A DNA stretch of 64,000 nucleotides from Gammaproteobacteria bacterium (GTDB lineage Bacteria; Pseudomonadota; Gammaproteobacteria; Steroidobacterales; Steroidobacteraceae). The translations under genes and the position numbers were made by a program. Position 1 is the stretch's first letter, and every line of letters begins with the position of its first letter. The notes under the pieces are model-generated. The model had not been told where the DNA came from. It did no database searches and worked only from the letters and a program-made list of their open reading frames with translations. The stretch is taken from NCBI GenBank assembly GCA_017577615.1, contig PKRE01000003.1, positions 248,001-312,000 on the forward strand, read 5' to 3'. Positions 1 to 7,813 of this stretch are shown here, piece after piece.

Positions 1-178
1 GGGCTTGGGCGCGGGGCTCGGGATTTCGCCCGCAGCGCCGCGCATCCCTACAGCCTACGCCCACAGCCTCTACCCATCCGTATTCTTCGGGCTGGCAAGC
101 TAGACACAAAGGCGTCACTCTCTTGGCGACCATTCAGCTCACGGCTCGAGCCGATGCTGCTACGCACGAGGCTTCGCT
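1..178. other. Left-edge intergenic sequence with repeat-like words
   Basis: No gene is supported here. The stretch contains GC-rich wording (CTACAGCCTACGCC near 47-60) that recurs, on the other strand, in the gap at about 6,990-7,010, so it looks like part of a dispersed intergenic repeat family. The last bases (GAGG at 168-171) are the ribosome binding site of the dehydrogenase gene that follows. Confidence 0.4.
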
Positions 179-1192
179 ATGGCGCGCATGAGAGTTGTCC
201 AAGTCGCCCGCCCCAATGCTGAGCTCGAAATCGTCGAACGCGACATTCCGGAACCGCCGCGGGGCCATGTACGCATCAAAGTGCAGGCTTGCGGAATCTG
301 CCACAGCGATATGTTCACGGTAACGGGTGCGCGACCAGGTATCGAGTACCCGCGCGTGCCCGGTCATGAGGTGGTCGGCGTCATCGACGCCCTAGGAGAA
401 GACGTGCCCGAATGGCAGCCGGGCACGCGTGTCGGGGTCGGTTGGTACGGCGGTCATTGTGGTCACTGTGCTTCGTGCCGCCGCGGCGATTTCCTTACGT
501 GCGTACGTGGGCGCGTCGCCGGCCTGTCTTATGACGGCGGTTACGCCGAGTACATGATCGCGCCCTTCGAGGCGCTCGCTGCGATACCGGAGACACTTGT
601 AGCGGAAGAAGCTGCACCCCTGCTTTGCGCAGGTATCACTACGTACAATGCCCTGCGTCATAGCGGCGCCCGCGCGGGGGATCTTGTCGCAATACTCGGA
701 GTCGGCGGACTCGGTCACCTTGCGGTGCAGTTCGCAGCGAAGATGGGCTTTAAGACGGTTGCCATCGCTCGCGGAACGGAAAAAGAAGCTTTCGCAAAGA
801 AGCTTGGTGCGCATGTCTACATAGATAGCACCGCTCAGAACGCAGCCGAAGCACTGGCACAGCTCGGCGGCGCCAAGGTGATTCTGGCAACAGTCACTAA
901 CGCCAAGACGATGAGTGCGGCTGTCGGCGGTCTCGCTATTGGCGGTAAGCTCGTTGTTGTCGGTGCAAGCCCTGATCCCATCGAAGTTTCGCCCCTCGCA
1001 CTCATCGGCGGACGACGCTCTATCGTCGGTTGGCCGTCAGGCACGGCCGCCGATTCGGAGGACACGCTACGTTTCAGCGCGTTAGCCGAGATACGCCCGA
1101 TGATCGAGACGTTCCCGCTCACCAAGGCAGCCGAAGCATATGCCCACATGATGAGCGGCAAGGCACGATTTCGCGCTGTGCTCATTCCCTAG
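179..1192 (+). CDS. Zinc-dependent alcohol dehydrogenase (MDR family)
   Basis: Likely NAD(P)-dependent oxidation of a primary alcohol to an aldehyde (or the reverse) in the cytoplasm. The 337-residue length is normal for bacterial AdhP-like enzymes. Catalytic zinc ligands are visible as CGICHSD (Cys41/His42), PGHEVVG (about residue 62) and the Cys of PLLCAG. The structural zinc lobe is the four-cysteine stretch GHCGHCASCRRGDFLTC. The nucleotide-binding Rossmann turn is GVGGLGHLA near residue 175. ATG 179 is chosen because GAGG lies 7 bases upstream; ATG 188 is an alternative. It stands alone, with no operon partner close by. The substrate cannot be read from sequence. Confidence 0.93.
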   Translation: MARMRVVQVARPNAELEIVERDIPEPPRGHVRIKVQACGICHSDMFTVTGARPGIEYPRVPGHEVVGVIDALGEDVPEWQPGTRVGVGWYGGHCGHCASCRRGDFLTCVRGRVAGLSYDGGYAEYMIAPFEALAAIPETLVAEEAAPLLCAGITTYNALRHSGARAGDLVAILGVGGLGHLAVQFAAKMGFKTVAIARGTEKEAFAKKLGAHVYIDSTAQNAAEALAQLGGAKVILATVTNAKTMSAAVGGLAIGGKLVVVGASPDPIEVSPLALIGGRRSIVGWPSGTAADSEDTLRFSALAEIRPMIETFPLTKAAEAYAHMMSGKARFRAVLIP

Positions 1193-1409
1193 AAGAGCAG
1201 CCGCGCTGAAAGCCGCCGCCGCAAAAACTCTCTCCGCACGCTGCAGCTATGCAGTCACCCGTATGAAATCCGCGCTTCACCGCGTTGCGTTCGCTACGCG
1301 GCAAAGTGCATCCTTCATAACGAAGCGTTGTGCAGAGCAGACATGCGGTCGTCTGATCGCGAGTCGTGATATATCTCAGCACGACCTAAGAGGACTGCGG
1401 TGAGCTCGA

Positions 1410-1631
1410 ATGATGAGTGAAGCGGATGTGCAACGTGCAATACGATGGACCTGTAGTCACTGCCAGCGCGACAGCTACTTCGTGACATCTCTCAGCATTG
1501 AGGCGATATCTTCCAGCACCTGCGTGAAGTGCGGGCACACCCAAGCAGTGATCACTTTGAATATCGAAGCGCCTCGCGACGCGGTGATCCACGACCGCAT
1601 CACGCGCAGGGTGCTCCAAGACCGGCCGTGA
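1410..1631 (+). CDS. Small zinc-ribbon-like hypothetical protein
   Basis: A 73-residue ORF with two CxxC pairs (CSHC at about 15-18, CVKC at about 37-40) spaced as in a zinc ribbon, and a short polar tail. A GGTGAG sequence lies about 5 bases before ATG 1410; ATG 1413 is also possible. The cysteine pattern makes it more credible than the overlapping antisense frames. I do not recognise a family. It could be a nucleic-acid- or protein-binding zinc knuckle. It precedes a membrane protein gene on the same strand by about 80 bases. Confidence 0.5.
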   Translation: MMSEADVQRAIRWTCSHCQRDSYFVTSLSIEAISSSTCVKCGHTQAVITLNIEAPRDAVIHDRITRRVLQDRP

Positions 1632-1707
1632 AGCAGCGGGAAGCCCTTCTGCGCTTCCCGTCTGCTATCCTTATTCTTCACCCATTCCCGATCTCCCCCC
1701 CTTCTGC

Positions 1708-2040
1708 ATGTTCCACGACCACGAACCGAGACGACTTGGCTACCGCGACATACGAACGAGATGGGCCGTCGTACAAAGTACCGTCGGTAAGCTGTTAGCC
1801 GCCTCGGCCGCCTTGGTTGCAGTAGTCGGCGCCATCGCATTGTCCGTCCTCGTGCTCGCTGTCGTCGTGACGGGCATGTTGCTTGTAGGCGCTTACCTCT
1901 GGTGGAAGACCCGGGATTTGCGCCGTCAGATGCGCGCCGACATGTCGCGTGCCGTGTTCGGCGACAACATCATCGAGGGAGAGATCATCGAAGGCGAGAT
2001 CGTGCGGGACGACGGACGGAAAGACGGGGATAAGGAATAA
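1708..2040 (+). CDS. Small hypothetical inner-membrane protein
   Basis: 110 residues. An N-terminal polar part is followed by one long hydrophobic stretch at about residues 29-66, enough for one or two membrane helices and ending in LWWKTRDLRRQM. The C-terminal tail is strongly charged, containing the near-duplicated IIEGEIIEGEIV followed by an Asp/Lys-rich end. Positive residues after the membrane segment suggest that the tail is cytoplasmic. No good ribosome binding site precedes ATG 1708 (the upstream sequence is C-rich), so the true start may differ. No function can be assigned. Confidence 0.55.
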   Translation: MFHDHEPRRLGYRDIRTRWAVVQSTVGKLLAASAALVAVVGAIALSVLVLAVVVTGMLLVGAYLWWKTRDLRRQMRADMSRAVFGDNIIEGEIIEGEIVRDDGRKDGDKE

Positions 2041-2050
2041 AGGCTGGAGA

Positions 2051-2097
2051 CTGGGGCTGGAGCTAGAGCGCGCGCACCCACGCGACTCTAGCCCCAG
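2051..2097. repeat. Imperfect inverted repeat of the GCTGGAGCTAGA family
   Basis: CTGGGG...CTAGAG on the left pairs with ACTCTAGCCCCAG on the right, leaving a small bulge and a GC-rich loop. It sits between two convergent genes (ends at 2040 and 2125), so it could act as a terminator although it has no T-tract. Related wording (AGCTAGAACGCGCACATTCGCGCG) appears after the gene ending at 10193, pointing to a dispersed intergenic element. Confidence 0.5.
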
Positions 2098-2124
2098 CAC
2101 TCGCAACCTGAACAACGACCGTCG

Positions 2125-3180
2125 CTACCGAATCGTCTTGCTCACGACGTTCGAGGAATCACTTTCGACGCCCGCGGTGTTGTACGCGCGCACAGCGAAG
2201 TACCACGTTCCTCGGCTCAGGTCCGAGATGACATACGTCGAGAGACCGGGATTGGCAACCTGTATCTGACGCGTCAGGGCGTTCGCGCTCGTGCCATAGT
2301 AGATGCGATAGCCAGCCAGATTCGTAAGTGGCGTGCCGTCCGTGTTCCTCGTCGGCGGCGTCCACGACAAAGTCGCCGTGCCGCTCGAGCTTTGCACGAC
2401 GCTGATCGAGAACGGCGGTAGCTGCACCCTCGATGTGCCGTCGCTCACTGAGATGACGATGTTCGAATACGTCCCTACATGCGCCAGTGTCGGCTGACCC
2501 GTCAAGAGACCTGTGGACGTATCGAAGCTCGCCCAACTCGGACGATTCGTGATCGAAAAGGTGAGCCTGTCGCCATTCGGATCGCTGGCAGTCGGTTGAA
2601 AGCGATACATCTCTCCAACCGCCACCGATGTCGCAGGCGTGCCGCTGATCGTCGGGGGTCGCTGTGCCGTTCCATCACTGCTGCCTCCGCCGCCGCTCGT
2701 CGAAGCGATCTCACAACGCTTCCACACACCGGGCGCAGGATCCCCGAACACTCTGTTGGAACACGCTACGCCGCCATTCGTCGCCCTCAGCTCACGCGTC
2801 ACCCAACGGTCACCCGCGCCGTAGCGTATGCGACGTGTACCAGTAAAGTTGCATCGCGAGCCCTCGTTGGCGCAGAAGACCCATGTCGTAGTCTGCCGTG
2901 GGACGTTCTGCAGCTGACACGTCTTCCATACGCCCGGCAGGGGATCTCCGAACACTGCGTTCGAGCAGCGAACGCCTCCATTGGAGGCCTGCAGCTCACG
3001 CACCACCCAAGTGTTGTTGGCTCCATAGCGGACGATGCGTGTACCGCTGAACGAGCAGAATTGCCCTTCCCGCGCACACGTCGTCCACGTCGCCGTACTC
3101 TGTGCAGCAGCGGGCTCGGGCACGAAGAACCAGGCTGCCGCGAGAGCTGCAACCGCCACGATCATCTGTCGAGAAAGCAT
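2125..3180 (-). CDS. Secreted protein with duplicated Cys-rich repeats, Ig-like and Fn3 domains
   Basis: About 351 residues from ATG 3180, which has GGAG some 9 bases upstream; a longer frame to 3225 is unlikely. The N-terminus is a Sec signal peptide (MLSRQMIVAVAALAAAWFF, cleavage near AAAQ). Two tandem repeats of about 60 residues follow. Each has the pattern W..CA.EG..C.F.GTR.IRYGA..., then ...W..RE.. A.NGGV.CSN..FGDP.PGVWK.C, a pattern seen in bacterial secreted carbohydrate-associated proteins. Next come a putative Ig domain (TISGTPATSVAVGEMYRFQPTA region) and a C-terminal fibronectin type III domain. Probably extracellular and adhesive or glycan-binding; no catalytic domain is seen. Confidence 0.85.
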   Translation of the reverse strand: MLSRQMIVAVAALAAAWFFVPEPAAAQSTATWTTCAREGQFCSFSGTRIVRYGANNTWVVRELQASNGGVRCSNAVFGDPLPGVWKTCQLQNVPRQTTTWVFCANEGSRCNFTGTRRIRYGAGDRWVTRELRATNGGVACSNRVFGDPAPGVWKRCEIASTSGGGGSSDGTAQRPPTISGTPATSVAVGEMYRFQPTASDPNGDRLTFSITNRPSWASFDTSTGLLTGQPTLAHVGTYSNIVISVSDGTSRVQLPPFSISVVQSSSGTATLSWTPPTRNTDGTPLTNLAGYRIYYGTSANALTRQIQVANPGLSTYVISDLSRGTWYFAVRAYNTAGVESDSSNVVSKTIR

Positions 3181-4056
3181 CGTTAATCTCCAGGGCCGAT
3201 CGATCCCCACGTTCGGACAAAGCATTGTTCTCGCCGTCTAACGCCAACTACCTGCGTGCGTGCGGCTCGTGCTTTGAACGCCATCGATAGTTCCTCGCCG
3301 ACGCGCGAGGAACGACTTGCAGCCAGCGCTCTTAGTGAAAGAAGAGTCGCTCGTCGTCGTCACGTGCAATGAAAGAGCTCATCTCCCACGTGTGCTGCGC
3401 GATCTGGAGTAATAAACAAGTGTCCGCTCAATGCCAAAAAGTCGACACATGACGACAGTCGATTTGACTCGATGATGGCATTCGCCGACACGGGGAATGC
3501 CTCATACGATCGTCACCGAGCTTCCCTGATGAGGGCGACAGCAACACGCCGAACCCTTGTTTGTCGCGCAGTGCCCAAGCACGTTGTCTCAACTTGGATG
3601 CCTGGCACCTGGTCGACGAAAGCTGGCAATTGCACGGAGCTGCGACGCGCTCCAGATACAGATGCACATTTCGCAGTGATCCGCTTTGCGCAAGTCAATG
3701 TGTTTCGATGAGCTCGACCCTGAACGCCTTCGAGTGAACGTTCTCGATCTGATATCAGCGCTTCCCTGCTGAGATCCCCATCTCCGATGGGATACCCACG
3801 CCTGCTTACCTAGGAAGGCTGATCGCCCTCGAGAAGGGCAGCGAACGATCGCTGAAATACGTATCCGCCGAGAGCGGAGCTTCAAACCAATGCGACAAAC
3901 GCAGCCAATCCTTGGCTCCGGGACACGATTCCTCTTCCCCTTCCTCCTTTCCTGTTCCCAATTCCCTCCTGGTTGATTCGGCAACCAACGATGCTCACCG
4001 GGGCGCGCCGCTTCACAATGAGATCTCATCGGCGCCGGGTCGATCTGGAGGGTGTC
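3181..4056. other. Long intergenic stretch, no supported gene
   Basis: About 870 bases between divergent genes. Several short frames exist on both strands (for example 3472-3711 plus and 3589-4029 minus), but none has a recognisable motif or ribosome binding site. I see no tRNA fold or clear terminator. The aquaporin ribosome binding site (GGAGG at about 4047-4051) lies at the right end. Confidence 0.4.
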
Positions 4057-4815
4057 ATGCTTGCAAAGCTTGCCGCTGAGTTTCTCGGGACGTTCTGGCT
4101 CGTGCTTGGCGGGTGCGGCAGTGCGGTGCTTGCCGCAGCCTTTCCGGAGCTCGGAATAGGCTTCGCGGGTGTATCGCTGGCCTTTGGGTTGACGGTGCTC
4201 ACGGCCGTTTATGCGCTGGGGCCGATCTCAGGCGGGCATTTCAACCCCGCCGTCACGATGGGCTTGTGGGCGGGCGGTCGCTTTCCGGCAAGACACATTG
4301 CGTCATACATCGCAGCGCAGCTTGCCGGTGGCATCGCGGCAACGGCGATTCTATACGTGATTGCGAGCGGCCAAGCGGAATTCGATGTGGCGGCTGGATT
4401 TGCTGCCAACGGGTACGGAGCACATTCACCGGGCGGTTATTCCCTCGGCTCAGCGCTTCTCTGCGAGCTCGTCATGACATTCATGTTTCTCGTCGTCATA
4501 CTCGGTGCAACTCACCAACGCGCACCGGTCGGCTTTGCGGGCATTGCAATCGGGCTGGCGCTCACTCTCATCCACCTGATCACGATTCCCGTCACGAACA
4601 CGTCCGTCAACCCAGCCCGCAGCACGGCACCAGCAATCTTCGTCGGCGATTGGGCGCTCGCGCAGTTATGGCTCTTCTGGGTCGCCCCGATTGCGGGTGC
4701 GTTGGTTGCAGGGTTCGCTTATCGATCCGTGCTGGAAGGCGAGATAGCGGAACCGCCCGTCACCGGCAGGCGGCCAGCAAACGAGCCAGCGCCGCGAAGG
4801 ACGGCCACCAGCTAG
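4057..4815 (+). CDS. aqpZ: Aquaporin Z family water channel
   Basis: Inner-membrane channel for osmotic water flux. 252 residues from ATG 4057, chosen because GGAGG lies 6 bases upstream and because MLAKLAAEFLGTFWLV matches the usual AqpZ start; the frame is open further upstream to 3973. Both NPA loops are visible: GGHFNPAVTMG in the first half and NTSVNPARSTAPA in the second. The six hydrophobic helices and the internal two-fold repeat are clear. Relative to typical AqpZ, the C-terminal tail of about 25 residues is Pro/Arg-rich. No operon partner. Confidence 0.95.
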   Translation: MLAKLAAEFLGTFWLVLGGCGSAVLAAAFPELGIGFAGVSLAFGLTVLTAVYALGPISGGHFNPAVTMGLWAGGRFPARHIASYIAAQLAGGIAATAILYVIASGQAEFDVAAGFAANGYGAHSPGGYSLGSALLCELVMTFMFLVVILGATHQRAPVGFAGIAIGLALTLIHLITIPVTNTSVNPARSTAPAIFVGDWALAQLWLFWVAPIAGALVAGFAYRSVLEGEIAEPPVTGRRPANEPAPRRTATS

Positions 4816-4908
4816 ATGTCGGGAACAAGAGGCAGCACGGGATGCGCGTCTATGCCATCAGTGCGCCGGCACGGTCCGCTTTGGCTGCTGACATCCTGGC
4901 TCGCGGCC

Positions 4909-5283
4909 TCAGGCGCTCGCGGCCGCATGGCTGGCTGGTGACTCGAGTTCGTTCTCGGCCGATTCGATCAGGGAATGAGGCGGCCGCACGGTCACTTGCG
5001 GGATCGGATCTTCGCCGTGAAGGTACTGGCCCGTGTTCACGAGCCAGCGCTCGATGTGACGACGAAAACGTTCGATGGCTCTCTGGCGAAACACGGCGAG
5101 ACCGTTACCGTCGTACATCTGCTCTTGTGCCGGGGTCACGTGATACCACCACTGCAGACGATGAATTCGCCCATCGCTGAAATACGGCAACGTGATCGAA
5201 AAGCGGCGACCTCTAGGCGTAGGCTCTAGCTCCGCAAAGGCGAAGTACTCTTCGAGAGCACGCGGCAGTTCGATGTGTGCCAT
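4909..5283 (-). CDS. Hypothetical protein, 124 aa
   Basis: Start ATG 5283 is preferred (MAHIELPRALEEYFAFAE); a GTG at 5307 would add eight residues. The composition is that of a real globular protein, with an aromatic core (RLQWWYHVTPAQEQMY) and an amphipathic helix rich in Arg and Glu (RAIERFRRHIERWLVN). Its low-complexity Ser/Ala/Glu tail ends at 4909. No Shine-Dalgarno sequence is obvious. I do not recognise the family. The plus-strand frame at 4975-5229 is taken as its shadow. Confidence 0.5.
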   Translation of the reverse strand: MAHIELPRALEEYFAFAELEPTPRGRRFSITLPYFSDGRIHRLQWWYHVTPAQEQMYDGNGLAVFRQRAIERFRRHIERWLVNTGQYLHGEDPIPQVTVRPPHSLIESAENELESPASHAAASA

Positions 5284-5685
5284 TCGACCATACGATGCTC
5301 GGAACACGAATGGCCGATCATACTCATAGCGTGCATGGCGCTGTCAATGCCGCGCCCCGTCAAGAAATCTCGCGCGAAACGTTTGCCTGTCGCTTTCGCG
5401 AGCATGGAATGCCGCGGGGGAATTCGTGCGCTGGGCAGTAAAGCGTAGATTATGCTACGTAGGGCGTACTATCGAATCATTGCGAAGGACATCATCGTCC
5501 ATTCAGCGCGAGCAGCTTCAGGCACGAGAGCAGCATGACCTGGGCTGAGTACGCGGCAAGATGGTAGCCTTTCAACGCTAATAGCTGATTTGTACCGAAG
5601 CTCGCCTCGAGTGCTGCGACTGATGTCGCGGCTCGACGCAACGCGAGTCGGTACGTGAGGGAGGAGTCAGCCTAGGAGAACAAAG
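5284..5685. other. Intergenic region upstream of the GAF-kinase
   Basis: About 400 bases without a supported gene. An interrupted inverted repeat (CTCGCG...TTTCGCGAG, about 5368-5402) is present. The right end carries AGGAGA at about 5674-5679, the presumed ribosome binding site for the TTG start at 5686. Confidence 0.4.
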
Positions 5686-5931
5686 TTGCGAGGCTCTCAT
5701 CGCTTGGTAAGCGCAATACAAGCGTTGTCACTCGCACGCGATCTGCCGGAGGTCTGCGACATCGTGCGGCGTGCGGCCAGGGAGTTGGCCGAAGCAGATG
5801 GGGCAACGTTCGTACTGCGCGAGCACGACCGATGCCACTACATCGACGAGGACGCCATTGCACCGCTATGGAAGGGCAGGAAATTCTCAATGAATGCCTG
5901 CATCAGCGGGTTGGGTGATGACTCACCGTGA
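5686..5931 (+). pseudogene. N-terminal GAF fragment of a frameshifted sensor kinase
   Basis: From TTG 5686 (AGGAGA about 7 bases upstream) this frame encodes the first half of a GAF domain (HRLVSAIQALSLARDLPEV...), ending with KFSMNACISG before running out of frame to a stop at 5931. The continuation of the same domain (GWVMTHREPVVVPDVYADARIP...) is in the next frame from about 5912. Removing one base near GGGTTGGG (5908-5915) would restore ACISGWVMTHREPV, the usual sequence of this GAF family. Either a real one-base insertion or a sequencing error. Confidence 0.7.
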
Positions 5932-6919
5932 ACCGGTCGTCGTCCCGGACGTCTACGCCGATGCGCGCATTCCGCACGACGTATATCGCTCCACCTTCGT
6001 GAAGAGCATGGTCATGGCGCCGATTCGCACCGTGGCCCCCATCGGAGCGATCGGCAGCTACCGGGCCGAACCGCACACGGCGACGGAAGAAGAGCTGCAT
6101 CTCCTCCAAGCACTCGCCGACAGCACATCTGTCGCCATTGAGAACATCGAGATCCGCAACGACCTCGAGCGGCGCGTGCTCGAGAGAACCAACCAGCTAC
6201 AGATCGCCAACCAGGAGCTCGAGGCCTTCTCGTACTCCGTGTCGCACGACCTGCGTGCGCCGCTGGCGACCATCCTGGGGTTCGCGCAATTGATGAACGC
6301 AGACCGTGACCTGCGTGCACATCCAAGACTACAACGCTTCATATCGCACATCGTCGAGGCTGCCGAACGTATGAACAGCTTGATCGACGACCTCTTGAAG
6401 CTGTCTCAGGTGAGCCGCAGCGAGCTGCAATGCGAGAACGTCGACTTGAGCAAGATGGCACGCGAGGCAATCAAGTCGCTGCAAAGATCGAGCCCTGCGC
6501 GACGGGTCAAGGTCAAAATCGCACCCGGGATACGCGCATTCGGTGATCCGCGACTGCTGCGCATCGTCCTGGACAACTTACTGTCGAACACCTGGAAGTA
6601 TTCCAGCAAGCAACCTAATCCAACCATCGAAGTAGGAATCCAGCATGGTGCGACTCCTGTGTACTTCGTAAGAGACAATGGCGCCGGCTTCGACATGCGG
6701 CATGTAGGTCGTCTGTTCAGGCCGTTCGAGCGCCTGCACTCGCAAGCCCAGTTTCCAGGCACCGGCGTCGGTCTCACCACGGCTCAGCGCATCATCCACA
6801 AACATGGCGGCGAGATCTGGGCGGAATCGGATATAGGCAAGGGCGCAACGTTCTTCTTCACGCTCGCTCCTCGTTCGGACGCGTCTGTCGACTTGACGAA
6901 AGAGATGGTTGGATACTGA
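5894..6919 (+). CDS. GAF-domain histidine kinase, C-terminal part (frameshifted)
   Basis: Signal-transduction kinase, probably soluble because no membrane helix is visible. This frame carries the second half of the GAF domain (to about residue 95), a short coiled coil (LERRVLERTNQLQIANQELEA), the HisKA dimerisation/phosphoacceptor box SVSHDLRAPL, and a complete HATPase domain: N box DNLLSNTWKY, G1 DNGAGFDM, F box FRPFER and G2 GTGVGLTTAQ. The ATG at 5894 is probably not a natural start; the true gene begins at 5686 and is interrupted at about 5911. No response regulator lies next to it, so it is an orphan kinase. Functional status is uncertain. Confidence 0.85.
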   Translation: MPASAGWVMTHREPVVVPDVYADARIPHDVYRSTFVKSMVMAPIRTVAPIGAIGSYRAEPHTATEEELHLLQALADSTSVAIENIEIRNDLERRVLERTNQLQIANQELEAFSYSVSHDLRAPLATILGFAQLMNADRDLRAHPRLQRFISHIVEAAERMNSLIDDLLKLSQVSRSELQCENVDLSKMAREAIKSLQRSSPARRVKVKIAPGIRAFGDPRLLRIVLDNLLSNTWKYSSKQPNPTIEVGIQHGATPVYFVRDNGAGFDMRHVGRLFRPFERLHSQAQFPGTGVGLTTAQRIIHKHGGEIWAESDIGKGATFFFTLAPRSDASVDLTKEMVGY

Positions 6920-6939
6920 GGGTGGCGCTAGAAAAAGCG

Positions 6940-7080
6940 CATCTCGTGCGCCTCCCGCCGGAGCCCAGTGCCTAGAGCCCGCTCTTCACAGGCTGTAGGC
7001 TGTAGGCGATAGATGTAGCGCACATTCGCGGCTCGTGCCCCTCCAGCCAGAGCCCGAGCCCCGTGCCTATAACATGACCA
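6940..7080. repeat. Low-complexity dispersed intergenic repeat
   Basis: The gap at 6920-7235 contains GGCTGTAGGCTGTAGGC, GCGCACATTCGCG and CCAGCCAGAGCCCGAGCCCCGTGCC. These words recur in the gaps at 1-60, 2041-2100, 10194-10345 and about 11615-11690. No gene is supported in this gap. Confidence 0.45.
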
Positions 7081-7235
7081 ACGCGCGCCCTGTGCGCTGC
7101 GTCATTCGGTTGCCTCGTCATCGGTTCAGCCCGCACCCAAACCCATAGGGAACCTACTCCCGCCGAAATTCGTCAGGGTTGCGGGGCAGAAGAAGGTCTC
7201 AGGCTGAAAGCGGCGGTGAATTTGAGGAGGCTGTC

Positions 7236-7712
7236 ATGAGTACACGTGCAAGCATTGCCGGACACCCGATCCACCCCATGCTCGTGACATTGCCGATTGG
7301 GCTGTGGGTCTTCTCCTTGGTCTGCGACTTCGGTTACATCCTCACCGGAGAGCAATCCTGGGCGACCACCGCCTACTTTACCCTCGGCGGCGGCATCGTC
7401 GGCGCTCTGCTCGCTGCAGTGCCAGGTTTGATCGATCTGCTGGGGCTACACGACTCTCGAGCTCAGCGTGTTGCGCTCTATCACATGGTCTTGAATCTCG
7501 CGATCGTGGTGCTACAGGCGATCAACTTCTGGCTGCGAACCGGCGACGAACCTTTGGGCGCGTTACCGCGCGGTATCTCGATCGTCGCGGTCGCCGCCCT
7601 CATCGCGTCGGGCTGGCTCGGTGGACACCTTGTGCATGTCTTCGGCGTCACGCAGCCGCACGGTGAACCGCATCCAGCAGCGCATCGCGATCGGGTGCAG
7701 CCACGAATATAG
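7236..7712 (+). CDS. DUF2231 family membrane protein
   Basis: 158 residues from ATG 7236, preceded by GAGGAG at a spacing of 6. The N-terminal motif GHPIHPMLVTLPIGLW is characteristic of DUF2231 proteins. Four hydrophobic segments fit an inner-membrane protein, and a His-rich tail (HPAAHRD) ends it. The function of the family is not established; members often lie near redox or haem genes, which is not the case here. A hairpin with a T-rich tail follows immediately and could terminate transcription. Confidence 0.85.
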   Translation: MSTRASIAGHPIHPMLVTLPIGLWVFSLVCDFGYILTGEQSWATTAYFTLGGGIVGALLAAVPGLIDLLGLHDSRAQRVALYHMVLNLAIVVLQAINFWLRTGDEPLGALPRGISIVAVAALIASGWLGGHLVHVFGVTQPHGEPHPAAHRDRVQPRI

Positions 7713-7720
7713 GCCCCTCC

Positions 7721-7760
7721 ATACCCCTCCCCCGCATGGCGGGGGAGGGTATGTTTCTTT
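7721..7760. terminator. GC-rich hairpin with T-rich tail (copy 1 of a dispersed repeat)
   Basis: ATACCCCTCCCCCGC (7721-7735) pairs with GCGGGGGAGGGTAT (7739-7752) with one bulged C, followed by GTTTCTTTCC. It lies between the convergent DUF2231 gene and trpS and can serve the former as an intrinsic terminator. The core CTCCCCCGC-ATG-GCGGGGGAG is shared with the hairpin at 9150-9182, and a weaker relative lies at 62295-62320. Confidence 0.6.
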
Positions 7761-7813
7761 CCGGCGCCCAGCATCCAGCAGCCCTCGATCTGAGCAACCC
7801 ATTCGCGCGGGGC

